From Daphnia pulex (taxonomy: Eukaryota > Arthropoda > Branchiopoda > Diplostraca > Daphniidae): 64,000 bases of DNA. The DNA lies in assembly GCF_021134715.1 (NCBI RefSeq), contig NC_060024.1, forward strand, positions 11,222,001 through 11,286,000. Direction: 5' to 3'. Shown here in pieces: positions 37,464-50,270 of the stretch. The notes beneath the pieces are model-generated. The model did not search any database and was not told where the DNA came from. It saw only the letters and a list, made by a program, of their open reading frames with translations. Positions within the stretch are counted from its first letter, which is position 1; each line of letters opens with the position of its first letter. The translations under genes and the position numbers were made by a program.

Positions 37464-40400
37464 TCAGTTATACATTGGGGATGGAGTCCAAAACACGTTG
37501 TGAGTCATCCAGTCGACAGTATCAGATGTGTCGCACATTACCCTGGCCAAACTCATAGACCGAATAGAATCCAGTTGACCTATCATTGCGCAAAAATAGT
37601 AAATTACACGAGGAAAATTTTAAGATTAGGAGAGTTAGAACCTGGAGTAAACGAATGCGGTTGTTTTCCATTTTCGTAGAAGAACCGATCACCGTCCTTT
37701 AGCCTAGCAAATTGATCAGCCATGATGCACGAAGTTACTGGGCCGACTATTCCGCCCTTAATAGACCATTCCCCGAGTACACCAACAAACAAGTCCACGT
37801 CGTCGACGCTTTTGTACAAGTATTTGATCTTCTCCACCACCTGCAAATTCGAATTTATTAATTACCTTTATCTGTTAAACCACGTTCAGCGAAATTTACC
37901 GTAGGACGCATGAAAGCTAGCAGTTCGTCAAAATTAGCGGCTCGTTTGCTTCCGCAAGCTTCCAAGTAGAAGTTATAACCAGCAATTCCGTGATCCCTTC
38001 CACGCCACAAGTTTGCACCGATTAAATCCAAACCCCAGCTTTGATATGGTGATTTGAAAAGGTAATGATGTACCTAAATAAAAAAGGATGCAAACTTCAT
38101 CCAAAGTTAGTCGGACAAAATAGAATTTGTAGAACTTACAGCATCGGCGACGTTCTCATCAAAGTTCTGGGCAGTCCCGGTAATAAAATGTCGGAGAAGC
38201 GCGTTGAAAATGACAGGATCGAACAGCACTTTAGGATTGTTAAACCAGTCTTTCAGATACAATTCGCCGCCGTAGTGGGAATAGGTATCATCTAACCAAA
38301 GTCTATAATAGCAAAGAAATACGTTAGTTGACACCTACATTCCACTCCACTTTCGCCTTGTTTTACTCGTTATAGTTGCGAATGAGAGAATGTCCGTAAC
38401 GGAATGCAGCAGTAGCAAACTCGTTTGTTATTTGAGCCTTGACGGCGGGATCGTATGTGTAAGTGTAACCAGTCGAGAGAGGGAGTAGACCGTATTCTTC
38501 CATTAAATTGGGTCCTACAAAACAAAAATTTGAAATGGAAGATTTATCAACTAAAAAATTTGGTTTAATCCTACCCAAAACAGAGGGCAGATATTCGTTG
38601 TAAGTGATGTGTTGAACCAATGCTGAGACGATTTTCTTGGTCTCCTGGTAAAGTTGTTCATCATCCCATTGGGGGTTAATCAAAGCCAGCTGGTTAGCAT
38701 ACTTGTTATGCAAACGAAGCCAAATTATGTGCAAGACTGTTAGGCCAGTGTACTGGTTCACTCGTTGATCACCTGATTGTTTAGCGAACGAATTAGCCAT
38801 AATTAAACCAACCAGTATTTATTTTAGAATGCGTACCTGCGACGAAGCATTGGCTTCCGTATTCGTCGGAAATACAATCTTTCCGATCGGGATCGACTGG
38901 TAGAACAACATAGTCTCCACCGATGACGGTAACGCGCATCCGTCCACCCGCATACTCCCGCAGAGATCGGGCAACTTTTTCAGTCGAGCCGTAAATGACG
39001 GAAGCGTCCAGATAGGCCGTATTTTGGTTGAGCTAATTGCATAATCAAGTAAAGTAATGAATGACGTTATTAGGGAAAAAGCGAGCTACGGTACCTGGTC
39101 GGCATAACCGAATTTGCAATCTTCCCGAGGAGCGACGACAGAGCGGACGAAATCGTGACAGCTAACGCCAAATTGACTGTAGAATTCGTTATCGTGGTCC
39201 ACGTCGATGGGGAAGCAAAGTGGGTGAGTTCGCTCGGGTGACAAGTACTTTCCATCACCTGTGCAACACTGAATCGCCGAATTGTTCACTTTTAAGAACA
39301 GAAAATTAATTAAGTCTTCGCTTAACAAGAGCAGAGAAAATGAATTAGCTTACATGTACGGAAAGTAGGAACGTGAGTAATATCGTGAGCAACAAGTTGG
39401 CCCCAGTGCATCACAGTAATCGTCAGTTGATTGTCGGGATAGTCGATGTCTTGAACGATGCGGCTGACCGTGTCAACTGGAGGTAGTCCCGGCCATTCAC
39501 GGGGCGCCCAAATACCTTTAAAACAATTTGCACAATAAGTAAACTCTTGAATAAATCAAATAATGAAATTCACCATCTGCGTATTGGGGAGGTAAGATGC
39601 GTTCCAAAGGCGAATTTGATCTACCCCAGTTGGGGTAAGCAAGATTGTTGCATGAAGCGTCGTAAGTTCTAAGTAATTTCAGAATAGCATTATCCCATCT
39701 GTATCAAATTAATTCAGAAACACTTTTTACCTGTACAGAGCAGATGCATTGCAAGCAGGTTGTGCACGGCAAATGGACGAAAGAGCCGTCTCCTTAACAC
39801 ACAAGTGTTGCAGTGCGAACCCGGCATATTTAGGTTCCAGTTTCAACCTTAAAATTCAAAAACAATTTTAGACAAATTTCCCAGAAACAATTGAAAAATA
39901 GTAACTTACGTATTGGCCAACTTTCTTGACGCTTCCACCGATTGAAGTCCTTTCCATCCTTCCTGCTGGCCTATGAGGGAGGCATAGGTGGTAGCACTGT
40001 AGCTGTAGGCCGCAGAATTTTGCCAGGGAGCTAGCATGTTAGTCCAAGCATGCCACTCAAAAGCGCTAATCTCTTCCACGTGCTGGCGAGCTACCGTTAC
40101 AGCACGACTCATCTCGTCTTTGGTAATGTCTCTGGGCATGGCTGTCAACTTACTCGACTCGGGGAATCGTGCGACAGAAGCTGGGTTGAACATATTAAAC
40201 ATTAGCACTGTTAATTCACACTGATTAGACATGGTAACTTACATGTTGTTTTGAGAATGTCCGGACAACAAGCTCCGAAACTTCCATCTGCTGCCGTACA
40301 CCACCAAGGATTGTAGAGCAATTCAATGAACCAAGGTGAACAGCGAATGGCAGGTTTGCATTGAAACAAAGGTGGCTGATTAGCAGACGCGGCGGGACAC

Positions 40401-40721
40401 CATGGTTCCCCTCCGGGAGTACGTAACACGCTGTCCACAATTGTTATTGAATTAAAGACAAATCGACTTGAAGACAAATGTGAACTTACTTGTGGGGATA
40501 GTTGAATACGTAAGAAAGATCCGGTCGAGTGGACACTAATGGCGTTGAATAAACAGGACTATACTGGAAGTATTGATATTGGCATGTTACTACTGGTAGG
40601 AGAACGAATAAACACGAAAGTGGCAGCCACATGAAAGAATTTAATCTAATAAGAAAAAATTTAGAATTAATTTAATTAAAGTTAATTCATTTAATTTTAA
40701 ATACCTAGGTGAGAGAGGCAT
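37464..40721 (-). CDS. Secreted CLIP-like/animal heme peroxidase Px1, atypical heme site
   Basis: Fifteen exons: 40721-40705, 40645-40490, 40430-40243, 40180-39910, 39847-39731, 39668-39574, 39515-39354, 39288-39095, 39032-38837, 38772-38575, 38514-38367, 38302-38140, 38073-37900, 37840-37642, 37579-37464; 797 residues. A signal peptide ([16 protein letters not shown]) precedes a six-Cys CLIP-like module (CKPAIRC ... ACCPD) and the peroxidase domain. The domain starts near [19 protein letters not shown]. Active-site segments: distal [11 protein letters not shown], Ca-loop LDASVIYGS, catalytic Arg in GDQRVNQ, proximal His in FRYGHSLI and [13 protein letters not shown]. In myeloperoxidase Asp94, directly before the distal His, is ester-linked to heme; here it is Ala. 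The usual LREHNR helix reads LRLHNK. Glu242 is replaced by Gln. It may therefore bind heme non-covalently or be catalytically weak. It diverges from Px2. Confidence 0.92.
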
Positions 40722-41158
40722 GATGTTGCAGCGAAGCCTCTCGCTGAATGACTAAAATTTAATGAGCGCTCACATCAAATTATAATACTTTTGAAGGGAA
40801 GCCTGAGGCCACAATATTGCGTCAAAGCTTTTTTGTTACCCTTACTCTACCCTTTTCTTTGTCTAGATCTTATATAACAATATAGGCGTTGGCGGAAACA
40901 GGGGGTAAATTTCGTACCGTTTGACGTTATGCAGGTAAAATCGGGGGAGAGGTAAGATAAATTCATGGTCAGGTATAAATAAGAAGCCATTGGTGTGAGG
41001 TCTTTGTCGTCATTTGACGTTCCGCCTTACTGAGCTACACAACGTCTCTCATCTGCGTCTCGGTTTGTACTTTTATTGCGTTATTGTGTCGTCTATTTAA
41101 TATTGTATTGCTTTAAATTAAAATTTTAAATTGTTACTATGTTATTGTTTTACTGTAG
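40722..41158. promoter_or_regulatory. Shared divergent promoter region of Px1 and Px2
   Basis: 437 bp between divergent starts. On the plus strand TATAAAT (40974-40980) is followed by an initiator-like TCATTT at about 41010, fitting a Px2 transcript with a leader intron, because an acceptor (TTTTACTGTAG) abuts the Px2 ATG. On the minus strand TTATATAA (40870-40877) is a candidate TATA for Px1, about 150 bp before its start codon. Confidence 0.45.
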
Positions 41159-44100
41159 ATGAATTGGAAGGAAAGAATTTGTGTGGTGTTGGGGATTGTT
41201 CTGTGGTCCAGTTATGCCGTGACTAGTATTGTCGTTCCGTCGCAGCCTCCCCAGTCGATGCCTTCTCAGCCGATGCCTCAGTCGATGCCTCCTCCGTCTT
41301 CGCCTCAGAGACGTCCAACGCCTATGCCACGACAATGTCCACCTTTAATCAACTTCCCAACTCAGTGCCGTATCATGTCTCAATGCTCCGTCTGGTGGGT
41401 TGAGTTAATGAAATCACCTCAGTCTATTTGCACAAACCAAGCCGAATCGCCCAATTGGAGAGCTTGCTGCCCTGCTATTGTTGGTGGAAGAAGTAAGTAA
41501 AACGAATTACTTTAGATGTTTAATTTTTCTCAACATTAACTTTGTATGTTTGATTCGGAATATCAGACAGGATCGGCGCCATGTCGGAGCAATCGTTGGA
41601 TTCGGAGATTTTGACTGTTCCCAAAGTCGAACTTGATAGAGTGGTCAACTACGGCATGTCAGAGATCGGTCGTATTTCCACCATCGAGTCACGACTTATG
41701 GATCACAAGGCTTTCTTGATGCCTGGCTCGACGGCTTTTGCCTACTTTGTTAACATGAAGCCCAGCGACGAGGCCGCTCCGATTGGTGAACACGGTTTGA
41801 TGGTTACCAAATCAACACAGAAGCTCAAAGAAGTGTAAGTTTAATTAATTAGACATTGTGGATATTGCTTTGCTAAATTTTTGATTGAAATTGTTTCAGA
41901 ATGAGGTTGTCGAATGAGGCCGCTGGAATCGCAACTCAAAAGCTTTCCGTCAAAGAAACTGCTTTGGGTCCTACCTGTATTCAAGATCCCGTCTGTCGTC
42001 CGTCCAAGTATCGAACTATCGATGGCTCTTGCAACAACTTACAGTCCCCATTGATGGGTCGTTCAAACACTCAACTTGGCCGTTATCTAGCTCCAAAATA
42101 CGACGATGGTAATGCTGTATTTTTAATTGTTAGAATTTGATTGCGCAACTTAGAAATGATGTATTTTGTAGGTATTTGGGAGGCACGTGATATTGGCATG
42201 CCAAATTCTCGACACGTTCGAACGATCTTGGCTGCCGATCACGATAACTTCCAGAAGGAAACGACCCTTATGCTGATGCAGTTTGGTCAATTTATCGATC
42301 ACGATATCACACACGTACCCGTGTTTCAATTTCGTAAGGACGTTGGAGTTTGTTTATGTAGTACAACTCACGATTACCTGTTTTTTTCTTTTCTTTTAGC
42401 GAATGGAAGCGGTATTTCGTGTTGCACTCTAGATGGCAAGCACCAATCGAAAGACTTCCGCCATCCGCATTGCTTTACTTTGGATATTTTGCCGGATGAT
42501 GAGTTCTATCGTCCTTTCCGTGTCGAATGCGTTAACTTTGTCCGGTCTATGGTAGCGCCGCGGTCCGATTGCACCTTTGGCTACGCAGAGCAATTGAATC
42601 AGGTATTTTAGAGTTTTAAATTTTTGTTTGTCAGATTGATTTAGTTTAAAGCGTTGCATTTTTCTACAAGGTCACGCATTGGCACGATGCATCGGCTATC
42701 TACGGATCGACTCAATTTCAATCTGATCTCCTCCGTGAGAGAAAGGGTGGGCGTATGAAGACATTTTCCTATCAGAATCGTCAACTGCTTCCACTTAACT
42801 GGAACGATAAGGATTGCATTGGTTACAGTAAAGGATTGCGTTGCTTTCTTTCTGGTGAGACATTTTTTCAAACAATTTGCTGACAATTGACATTGACTCT
42901 GGGCTTTACTTGCAGGTGATTCACGAGTTAATCAGCTGATCGGATTGACTGTTATGCAAACCGTTTGGCACAGAGAACATAATCGAGTGGCTGGAGAGTT
43001 GGCTCGTGTCAATCCAAAATGGGACGATGAAAAACTCTTCCAAGAGGCACGCAGAATTGTGGGTGCTGAAATCCAACACATCACTTACAACGAATATCTT
43101 CCTGTCCTACTTGGTAAAACAATTCCTTTTAATTTCTCGAATAAGAATTGTAGCAGTAGGATTTATTTGAAAAGGTCGAAGAATTATGGAGGCATACGGC
43201 TTACTTCCAAGGACTACTGGCTTCTTTAATGGGTACAATGATACAGTCAACGGCAACATCTTTAACGAATTCTCCACTGCTGCCTATCGCTATGGCCATT
43301 CCATGGTTAACCATTGGTTTGAGTAAGTTTCTTAACCTTTCGTTCTATAGCATGTTCTTTCTGACGTACCTAACGTAATTGATTTTCTCTAAGGTTGGTT
43401 GACGAAAACGGTGCCACATACGACAGACTGCACCTAAGAGATTGGTTCAATAACCCACATCCTCTGTTGAAGGCGGACGTTCTTGACGGCGTAATGCGCG
43501 GTTTGACTTTCTCCAATCCTGAAGCTTCTGACGATCACTTCGTGTCCGATGTAAGTTGAGATTAAAGTTGGTATTATGATTTTAGTTGATGAATTTTTCT
43601 CGTTTGAATGCAGCTTACCAACATGTTGTTCAAGACACCTGAATCTAAACACGGTGGTGATCTTATTGCATTTAACGTTTGGCGCGGTCGTGACCATGGA
43701 CTTCCTGGCTACAATGCTTATCGGGAGCTGTTTGGTCTGAGAAAGGCTAGAAATTTCGGCGAGATGAATGATGTTTTAACTCCAGATGTATGCTTTTCCT
43801 TTTTAAATTAGTTCTGTACCATAATCTATTTTTTTTTTTTTACAATTTGTTTTGATAGGTTATTGATAAGATGGCGTCCTTATACAAAAGTCCCGATGAA
43901 ATTGATCTCTACCTGGCTGGAATGGCCGAGAAAGTGGATCCTTCGAGTGGAATTCTTGGGCCAACTTTCTTGCACATAGTAGCTGATCAATTTGCAAGAT
44001 TGAAAGAGGGCGATCGATTTTTCTACGAAACCGGAGGTCAAAGTGGCTCTTTTACTCCAGGTTTGTTACTATACTCCAGTATTCGGTAGATGTATTATAT

Positions 44101-44360
44101 GTAGTGATTGTTTTTTTGGATTTTTCGCAGATCAACTTAATGAAATCCGCAAAACATCCCTGGCCGGGGTTTTCTGTTTTAATTCGGACGGAATCAAAAA
44201 TATTCAACCGCTAACCTTCCGACCGATCTCCGAAATGTAACTCTCCGCCATCTATTCTAGACAACTCACATAATCTAATCTATTCTTTTATTTCAGTAAT
44301 CCGAGACTTCCGTGCTCTGCTATCCCGACCATGTCCTTCGCACCCTGGAGAGAACCTTGA
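41159..44360 (+). CDS. Secreted CLIP-like/animal heme peroxidase Px2
   Basis: Thirteen exons: 41159-41492, 41567-41834, 41900-42108, 42172-42333, 42400-42602, 42671-42854, 42916-43113, 43175-43322, 43394-43550, 43614-43787, 43859-44060, 44131-44236, 44297-44360; 802 residues. The signal peptide ([15 protein letters not shown]) is followed by a Pro/Gln/Met-rich spacer with PMPQSMP repeats, then the CLIP-like module (CRIMSQC ... ACCPA). Peroxidase landmarks are intact: [13 protein letters not shown] (heme Asp, distal His, Ca Asp), SAIYGS, Arg in [18 protein letters not shown], proximal His in YRYGHSMV and [13 protein letters not shown]. Glu242 of myeloperoxidase is Gln. Closest sister in the window is Px1, sharing the HITYNEYLP and GRDHG exon layout. 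Arthropod relatives are chorion peroxidases and peroxinectins, acting in egg-shell cross-linking or immunity (family knowledge). Confidence 0.93.
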
Positions 44361-44515
44361 TTGTTGGTTTGGGCTCTGAATATACTGTTTATTATTTGTT
44401 ACATTGTTATCACCACACCCGTTTCAATACAAAATATTGAGCTGCGGAATATCTAATCGTTCTAATCTAAAGTTTGATGCCAGTAGGGCCTACTGTCGTT
44501 GGTTATGGAAATATT

Positions 44516-47500
44516 TCAGTATCTTTTTTCGTACGAGATTTTCTTAGAATTTTCTTGCCATGGGCGCAGATCCAGTCGAGGAATAGAATAAGAGTCGCAA
44601 CTGACGAGCGGATTTCTAAATCGAGTGAGTAAAATTTAATAAAAGTTTTGTGTTTTAAATCGATAAATGTTAATACTTACACGTCACAAACGATCTTAAA
44701 GACATTCGGCTGGAGAGTATAGACTTTGCTGTTATCGCAAACTAACCGGGCCATGCTAGTTTTCCGAATTTCATTCAATTGTTCTACGGTAAAACAAGGT
44801 TTGGCATTATTGTAACTGCACTTGATTCAATTACGCGTTTCATACCTTTAGAAAATGAACCGGGTTGTCCTTGAAGATCGTAGAAGTAGCGATCACCTCG
44901 TTTGAGGTTCAAAAACTGGTTGGCTATGATACATTGGAAGGTGGGGCCTACGTAAGAGTTTCTTGGTTTGGCTTCGTTAACTCCTGCAATGAACAAGTCA
45001 ATGTCGTCCACAGAAGAATACAACTTTTTGAAACGCTCGATGAGCTGTTGAATAAAAATAAAACCATTTTCATGAAATTGCTAATCTTTAAATATTTAGT
45101 AAACATTACATTAGGGTGGAATAGGTCGATTAGATCGTCAAAATCTTTCGCGCGCTTATAGCCACAAAGTTCCCGATAAGAATTATAAGATTTCAAACCT
45201 AGAAATGGACAAATAAATTTTTACACTTAATAGTCGCTTTCTTTTACAGATGTAATATTTGTTCTTACCGTGATCACGTCCACGTTGAATGTTGAGGGCC
45301 ACTAAATCCAAGCCGAAACCCTTGCCGGTTTCTTCAAACAAGTGATTGGTAAGCTTTAAATGATAATATAAATTCAATTAGAAACCGGCAAACGCATGAG
45401 AAACACTATGAAAGTAATACCTCTTCCGTAAAATAGGCATCCACTTTTTGGCTGGGTTGAGTAGCCAGGCCGATAAGGAATTTATCCAGATTTCCAGGTG
45501 TGTAAACTTCTTGTGGTTTGAAAAAGTGATGACGTAACAGGATCTCTCTCTCTTTCACTCTCTGATGATTGACCAATCTGCACACAATTAAAACCGTCAA
45601 CACACACACATATCATATCGGAAATTTAAAAGATTTGAGACAACCAACGTACTGAGGTTTGCCCTGAACCATCGAGTGACCGAATCGGAAAGCTGCTCCA
45701 ACAAATGCGTTTAAGATGCCGGGATTCAGTGTTTTGTCGTAATCACTGCTGAACCCATTTTGAAGAGGCAGTAGACCAAGTTCCTGCATCTTCTCTCGAC
45801 CAATTATGATGGGCAGCCATTCGTTGTAGGTGATGTGCTGAGCTTGTGCGATCAGAATGCGTCTGGCCTCCTGGTAGAGTCGCTCGTCATCCCAGTGCGG
45901 GTTCAACTTGGCAAGCTCTTCTGCAAGTCTGTTGTGCTCACGCAAGAAAATAGTTTGCGTGACAGCCATGGTGGGAGTTACATCGGGTCGAATATCGCCT
46001 ATACAAAATTAGCCATTTGTTTTTTTAATTTCTCGTTTAGTGTTGCAACATGTCTTTTATTTACCTGCTTTGAAGCATTTGACATCCGCTGGCGGATCTA
46101 TTCCTGACACTTCCTTGGGCAACGTGCAGGGAGCACTCAAGGGACTGCTGTCACCACTGGGCGGTAATAAATCTAAATCGCCCCCTCTCGAAGTCACGTT
46201 CAATTTTCCGCTGCTGTTTGCTCGCAATTCAGCCGCTGTCGCAGCGTCGGAGCCATACACGAGTGACAGATCCAAGAAGTGGGTGTTGGCATTCATCTGT
46301 CAAATAATGCGCGAGGTGAGTTGCGACTTAAACTTTAATCTTGAATGCAAAGTAAAACAAACTCACCTGCTCCACTGCACCAAAACGGCGATCATTTCTG
46401 CACTGTAATTTAAAGTAATATGGAAATTATAATAAGTAATTGGATAGATAATAGAATAAAGACTGCACCGCAAGTTTAGATCGGACAAACGACAGGCAAG
46501 TTTTGTTGAATTTGGAGTAAAATGGATCATCTTCCCCAATATCAATTGGAAAACAGTGGCTATTGAGATCTTGTGCTGAAAGATGTGTTCCGTCATCGGC
46601 ACAGCAAGCGATTGGGTTTCCGTTTTCAACTATTTTAATTTGAAAATAACTCATTAGTTAATCTAGAAAAAAATATTCTGAAATTTGTAATAGCCATACG
46701 TGTCCGTTCTTGAGATTGTACCATGTCGCTATAGAAAACAAAATCAAAAAATGTTTACATCAATTATTGAAATTTTCTGAAAATCTCCATCTTCTCACTC
46801 ACTGATCTAAAAGTTGTCCGTATTGCATGAGCCATACAGTTCCAGTCTCGCTGGGCCTGTCTAAATCGTGAACCACAGAAATGGACACCAAACGAGGGCT
46901 GTCGAAAAGAATAATTAAAAGTGATTTTAACTTTTTTTATTTTTGAAAAATCTTATTTTCTTGTTACCTTGGTAGTTTCTCTCCGTTCTTAGCCTTTCGC
47001 GGCTCCTGTACACCTGATTAAAAATGTATTAATACTGATGCCATCTAATATAGCCAAGTAAATTTAATAATTTACCATCGTTGAATTCTGAGTTGAGCAT
47101 GCGCATGTACTGGGAATTTGAACGACCCCAAATCAAGTTCTCGACGTTGTTGCACGAACCATCCAGAGTTCGGAAAGGAGAATTCAATTGAGTTTCATTA
47201 CATTTGACATCTAATGTCTCACACTTATCAGCCAAATCCGTATCCTCATATTTGAATCTCGACAAAGCACAGGGAACTTGCTTAGAATCAATTTTAAATC
47301 TAAGAAAGGAAACATATTACAATTTCTAAATTCAAATTTGTGATCAATAGGAATAATATTATACCTTTGAATAATGTGAACTGCAGTTTCAAGTCCAACT
47401 TGAGCTTCTTTGTTGATTCCTCGAGTCTCCTCCGATGATCCGAAGAAACGTTGGTGAGTAGCACGAGAAGAACCTGGCCTAACTTCGATACCGTTACTAG

Positions 47501-47997
47501 AGACACGATTTTCGTTTTCCACGTTCAATCTAAGTTGAAAATTTCCGGCGGCAGCAGCAGCGTTGATGGAGAAAACGTCGAGACACTGGACGTGGGATTC
47601 TAGTTCCACATTAGGATCGCAGGTGACTGGTTCCTTTAATGCCTTCCCATTATCTACGTACGAAATAGAAGAACGTTCAAATAATAGATTTCGTAGAAAT
47701 TGTCAATCTCGAATTACAATTGTAAGGAAGGTCGGGGCAACAGGCGCCGGGATATCCATCCGAGAGTTGACAGGCTGTACCGGGAGTGGACTCAACAAGA
47801 TCGTGCCACACAGCGCAATCTCGAATGGGTCGGCAGCGCGACTCTAAACCACCGACTTTTGGACAATAGTAGACTATTTCCACGGGTACGTAGACAGGAG
47901 TGTAGACAGGAGTGTAAGTTCCATACGCCTCCGAGTTTGCCACAGCAAAGAGGAAACTCGCCACAAACACCCCAACGACCCCTCGTAACATCGCCAT
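44516..47997 (-). CDS. Secreted CLIP-like/animal heme peroxidase Px3
   Basis: Sixteen exons: 47997-47718, 47653-47365, 47299-47076, 47013-46968, 46898-46803, 46728-46700, 46629-46469, 46402-46367, 46296-46065, 45998-45653, 45577-45421, 45353-45269, 45198-45110, 45044-44846, 44783-44681, 44615-44516; 823 residues. Signal peptide [22 protein letters not shown]-like module CRPIRDC ... ACCPD; an Ala/Asn-rich linker; then the peroxidase domain from [12 protein letters not shown]. Active-site segments: [23 protein letters not shown], Arg in [21 protein letters not shown], proximal His in [19 protein letters not shown]. The Glu242 equivalent is Val. A 29-nt exon carries the last base of the distal His codon through QERT, and a 36-nt exon carries [12 protein letters not shown]. 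Sister to Px4, with almost the same exon structure. It converges on Px2 with 155 bp between stop codons. Confidence 0.92.
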
Positions 47998-48260
47998 ATT
48001 TTTGTTAAGCTATAAAAGACAAAAATAATAAAAATAAGCAACTAAAACGGCAAGACATCTAATGAATAGCAAGTATAATTATTTCATATTATTTGCTGCA
48101 CCGATGATTACTGTTGTATACGTACCACGTAGATTTACGACGTTAAAGACGAGTTGGACAGCAAAAATGTAGAATACTGCAAAAATAGAGAACACTGTTT
48201 TGGTTGCGGCTGGTACTGCAACCAGATGTATTGTGTTGGTAATGCTGAAATTTCCATCTT

Positions 48261-48266
48261 TTTATA
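48261..48266 (-). promoter_or_regulatory. Candidate TATA box of Px3
   Basis: Minus-strand GATATAAAAAG lies about 265 bp upstream of the Px3 start codon. This distance leaves room for a short leader, possibly spliced. Confidence 0.35.
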
Positions 48267-49609
48267 TCCCTAAAAGCCGTGATGGCTTGCTTGGGTCAAT
48301 CCGCCTTGAAAAGAAAGTGGGTTGTATACTCTGATCGTTGCATGCAGTAGAAGAAACGAGTTTGAGGTACGGCGGGAGTGTCTCATCGCTGTTGACACGG
48401 CAAAAAACAAACAGCATCAATAACTTTCACAGTCATAACTGGTTTGAAAATCCCCCGGTCTATCACTATAGGGAGGTTTTCTTGGCTGGCCATCTATCTT
48501 AAATTTCGTTTAGACTAGAGACTATGAGCGTTACGTGTAACGTATTTCTGTTCAAGCCATCGCAGTGGCATCTTCGTTTTTAATTTTCGGTGTTTTCAGT
48601 AGGATATAAGGGCGATAGGACGCTTATCGGGTATACTTAGTTTATATTATTATTTTTTTTTTATGTTTGATCTCATTTCGAATCATGACGCGTGTTTTAA
48701 AAAAATATATAAAAGCCTCACGACCCCTTGACAAAGCGTGATTAACACCAAGGATTTTACCGCAGGATCTATTGCATTTTAGTAAAGATCTGCATTTTAG
48801 CACTTTCAGTTAGTTCTCTATTGATATTGGCTATTATACATATCGTCTGCTAGACTGCTAGTGCGAAACATGTTTGTCAAAATCTTGTCGTGATTGGTCG
48901 TGATAGTGTTACAAGGATTGTTTACTTCAGAAGGAGCCCAAGGTAAAAATGGGAAATGAAATTCCCCACTCTTTTAATTAAGAAGTATTTTTATTTTCGT
49001 ACGGGAGTTGTCGGCTTTCATAGCTAAAATCTTCGTAAACAATGCTGCGGTGTATCTGTTTGGATTCAGTAGGCCTACTTATTTCAATGTATTAACAGTT
49101 CTTATGTTGTTGTTTCATTATTCTATATTCTAGGATCTTTTGACTGCAAAAGTCTTGAAAAGCTTCAAGGTTAAATTGCAAATTTAATATTATTCCATCA
49201 GATGTTATCACTGTGACCTGGGAAATTATTTCTCATATACTTCTGTCTAAGAAATGCCATGTTAGGGGAAATTTAAGTAATAGCAAGCGTAATTATGGAA
49301 CCTCTTTGAACAGGTAGCTAATTAATTTTGGCACAGGTGCACGTGCAGTTTCAGTGTGTGTTTTAAAACAGGCTATAGCAATCAGTCTGTCAATCAGTAA
49401 AAGAGAAATTTCCCTCGTCGCTGTGGGGTTTTCCAATGTGAACTACTATGTTTTCTCGCAGATCAGAATAACGTACACATATTATGCTCCAAAAGGTTCT
49501 GTCCGCGAACGCGGTGTCTTTGTACAACAACAAGTCTTTGTAAGGGAGCTACAAGAAAATGCAGCATTGCAATTTGCAACCCACTTGTCACGCTGCTATC
49601 GTAAAATGA

Positions 49610-49850
49610 TCCAGTTTTGGATATCGATGGCCTGTTGGAGATTCAGGATTCAACCCTGCTCTGTACAGCTAGCATCTGCATGTTTTCTACTTTCTCTTGA
49701 TTGTTGAATTGTTAGGCTTCCGTGTTAAGGTTAACCAAGATAGTCTTAGATGTCAATTCGTTGAAATCGTCGCGTGTTACTTTCCCACAGCATTTGGAGT
49801 GATGCAAGAGCCCAGACGCGTAAAAGAGAGAAGTCCAAAAACAATATTCG
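49610..49850 (+). repeat. Diverged direct repeat, copy 1
   Basis: Shares with the copy about 410-420 bp downstream, in the same order: CCAGTTT, GATATCGAT, GGAGATTCA, CCCTGCTCT, TTCTACTTTCTCT, GTTACTTTCCCACAG and ACAATATT. The boundaries are approximate. Confidence 0.65.
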
Positions 49851-50019
49851 ATCCCAAACAGTGTCGCTCTATGGTTTTCCCATTTGAATTGCTATGTTGC
49901 CTGATCAGAAAAGCGTACAGTAATGCTTAAACAGGTTGAAAGCGCGAACGCAGCTTTTATACATAGGAAGGATAGAAAAAAATTGCCACCCGCTGCTGAT
50001 TATTGATATCGTTCAAGAA

Positions 50020-50270
50020 TCCAGTTTCAGATATCGATCACCTAATGGAGATTCATAGACCCTGCTCTATATACCTAGCATCGAAATAGTTCTACTTTCT
50101 CTCCTTTTTTGGATTATTAGGCCTGCCTTGTTAGGATTGATCAAGGTAATGTAAATTGGTCCCTTATAAATTTGTTCAAATCATCGCCGCGTTACTTTCC
50201 CACAGGTTTTGGCTAAAAAAGTTATGCATGAACAGCCCAAACGCTTAATGCCAATTCCAAACAATATTAG
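50020..50270 (+). repeat. Diverged direct repeat, copy 2
   Basis: Second copy, collinear with copy 1 with scattered substitutions and short gaps. It lies 580 bp beyond the 3' end of Px4 and could be a relic of the duplication that made Px3 and Px4, or an old interspersed repeat. Confidence 0.65.
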
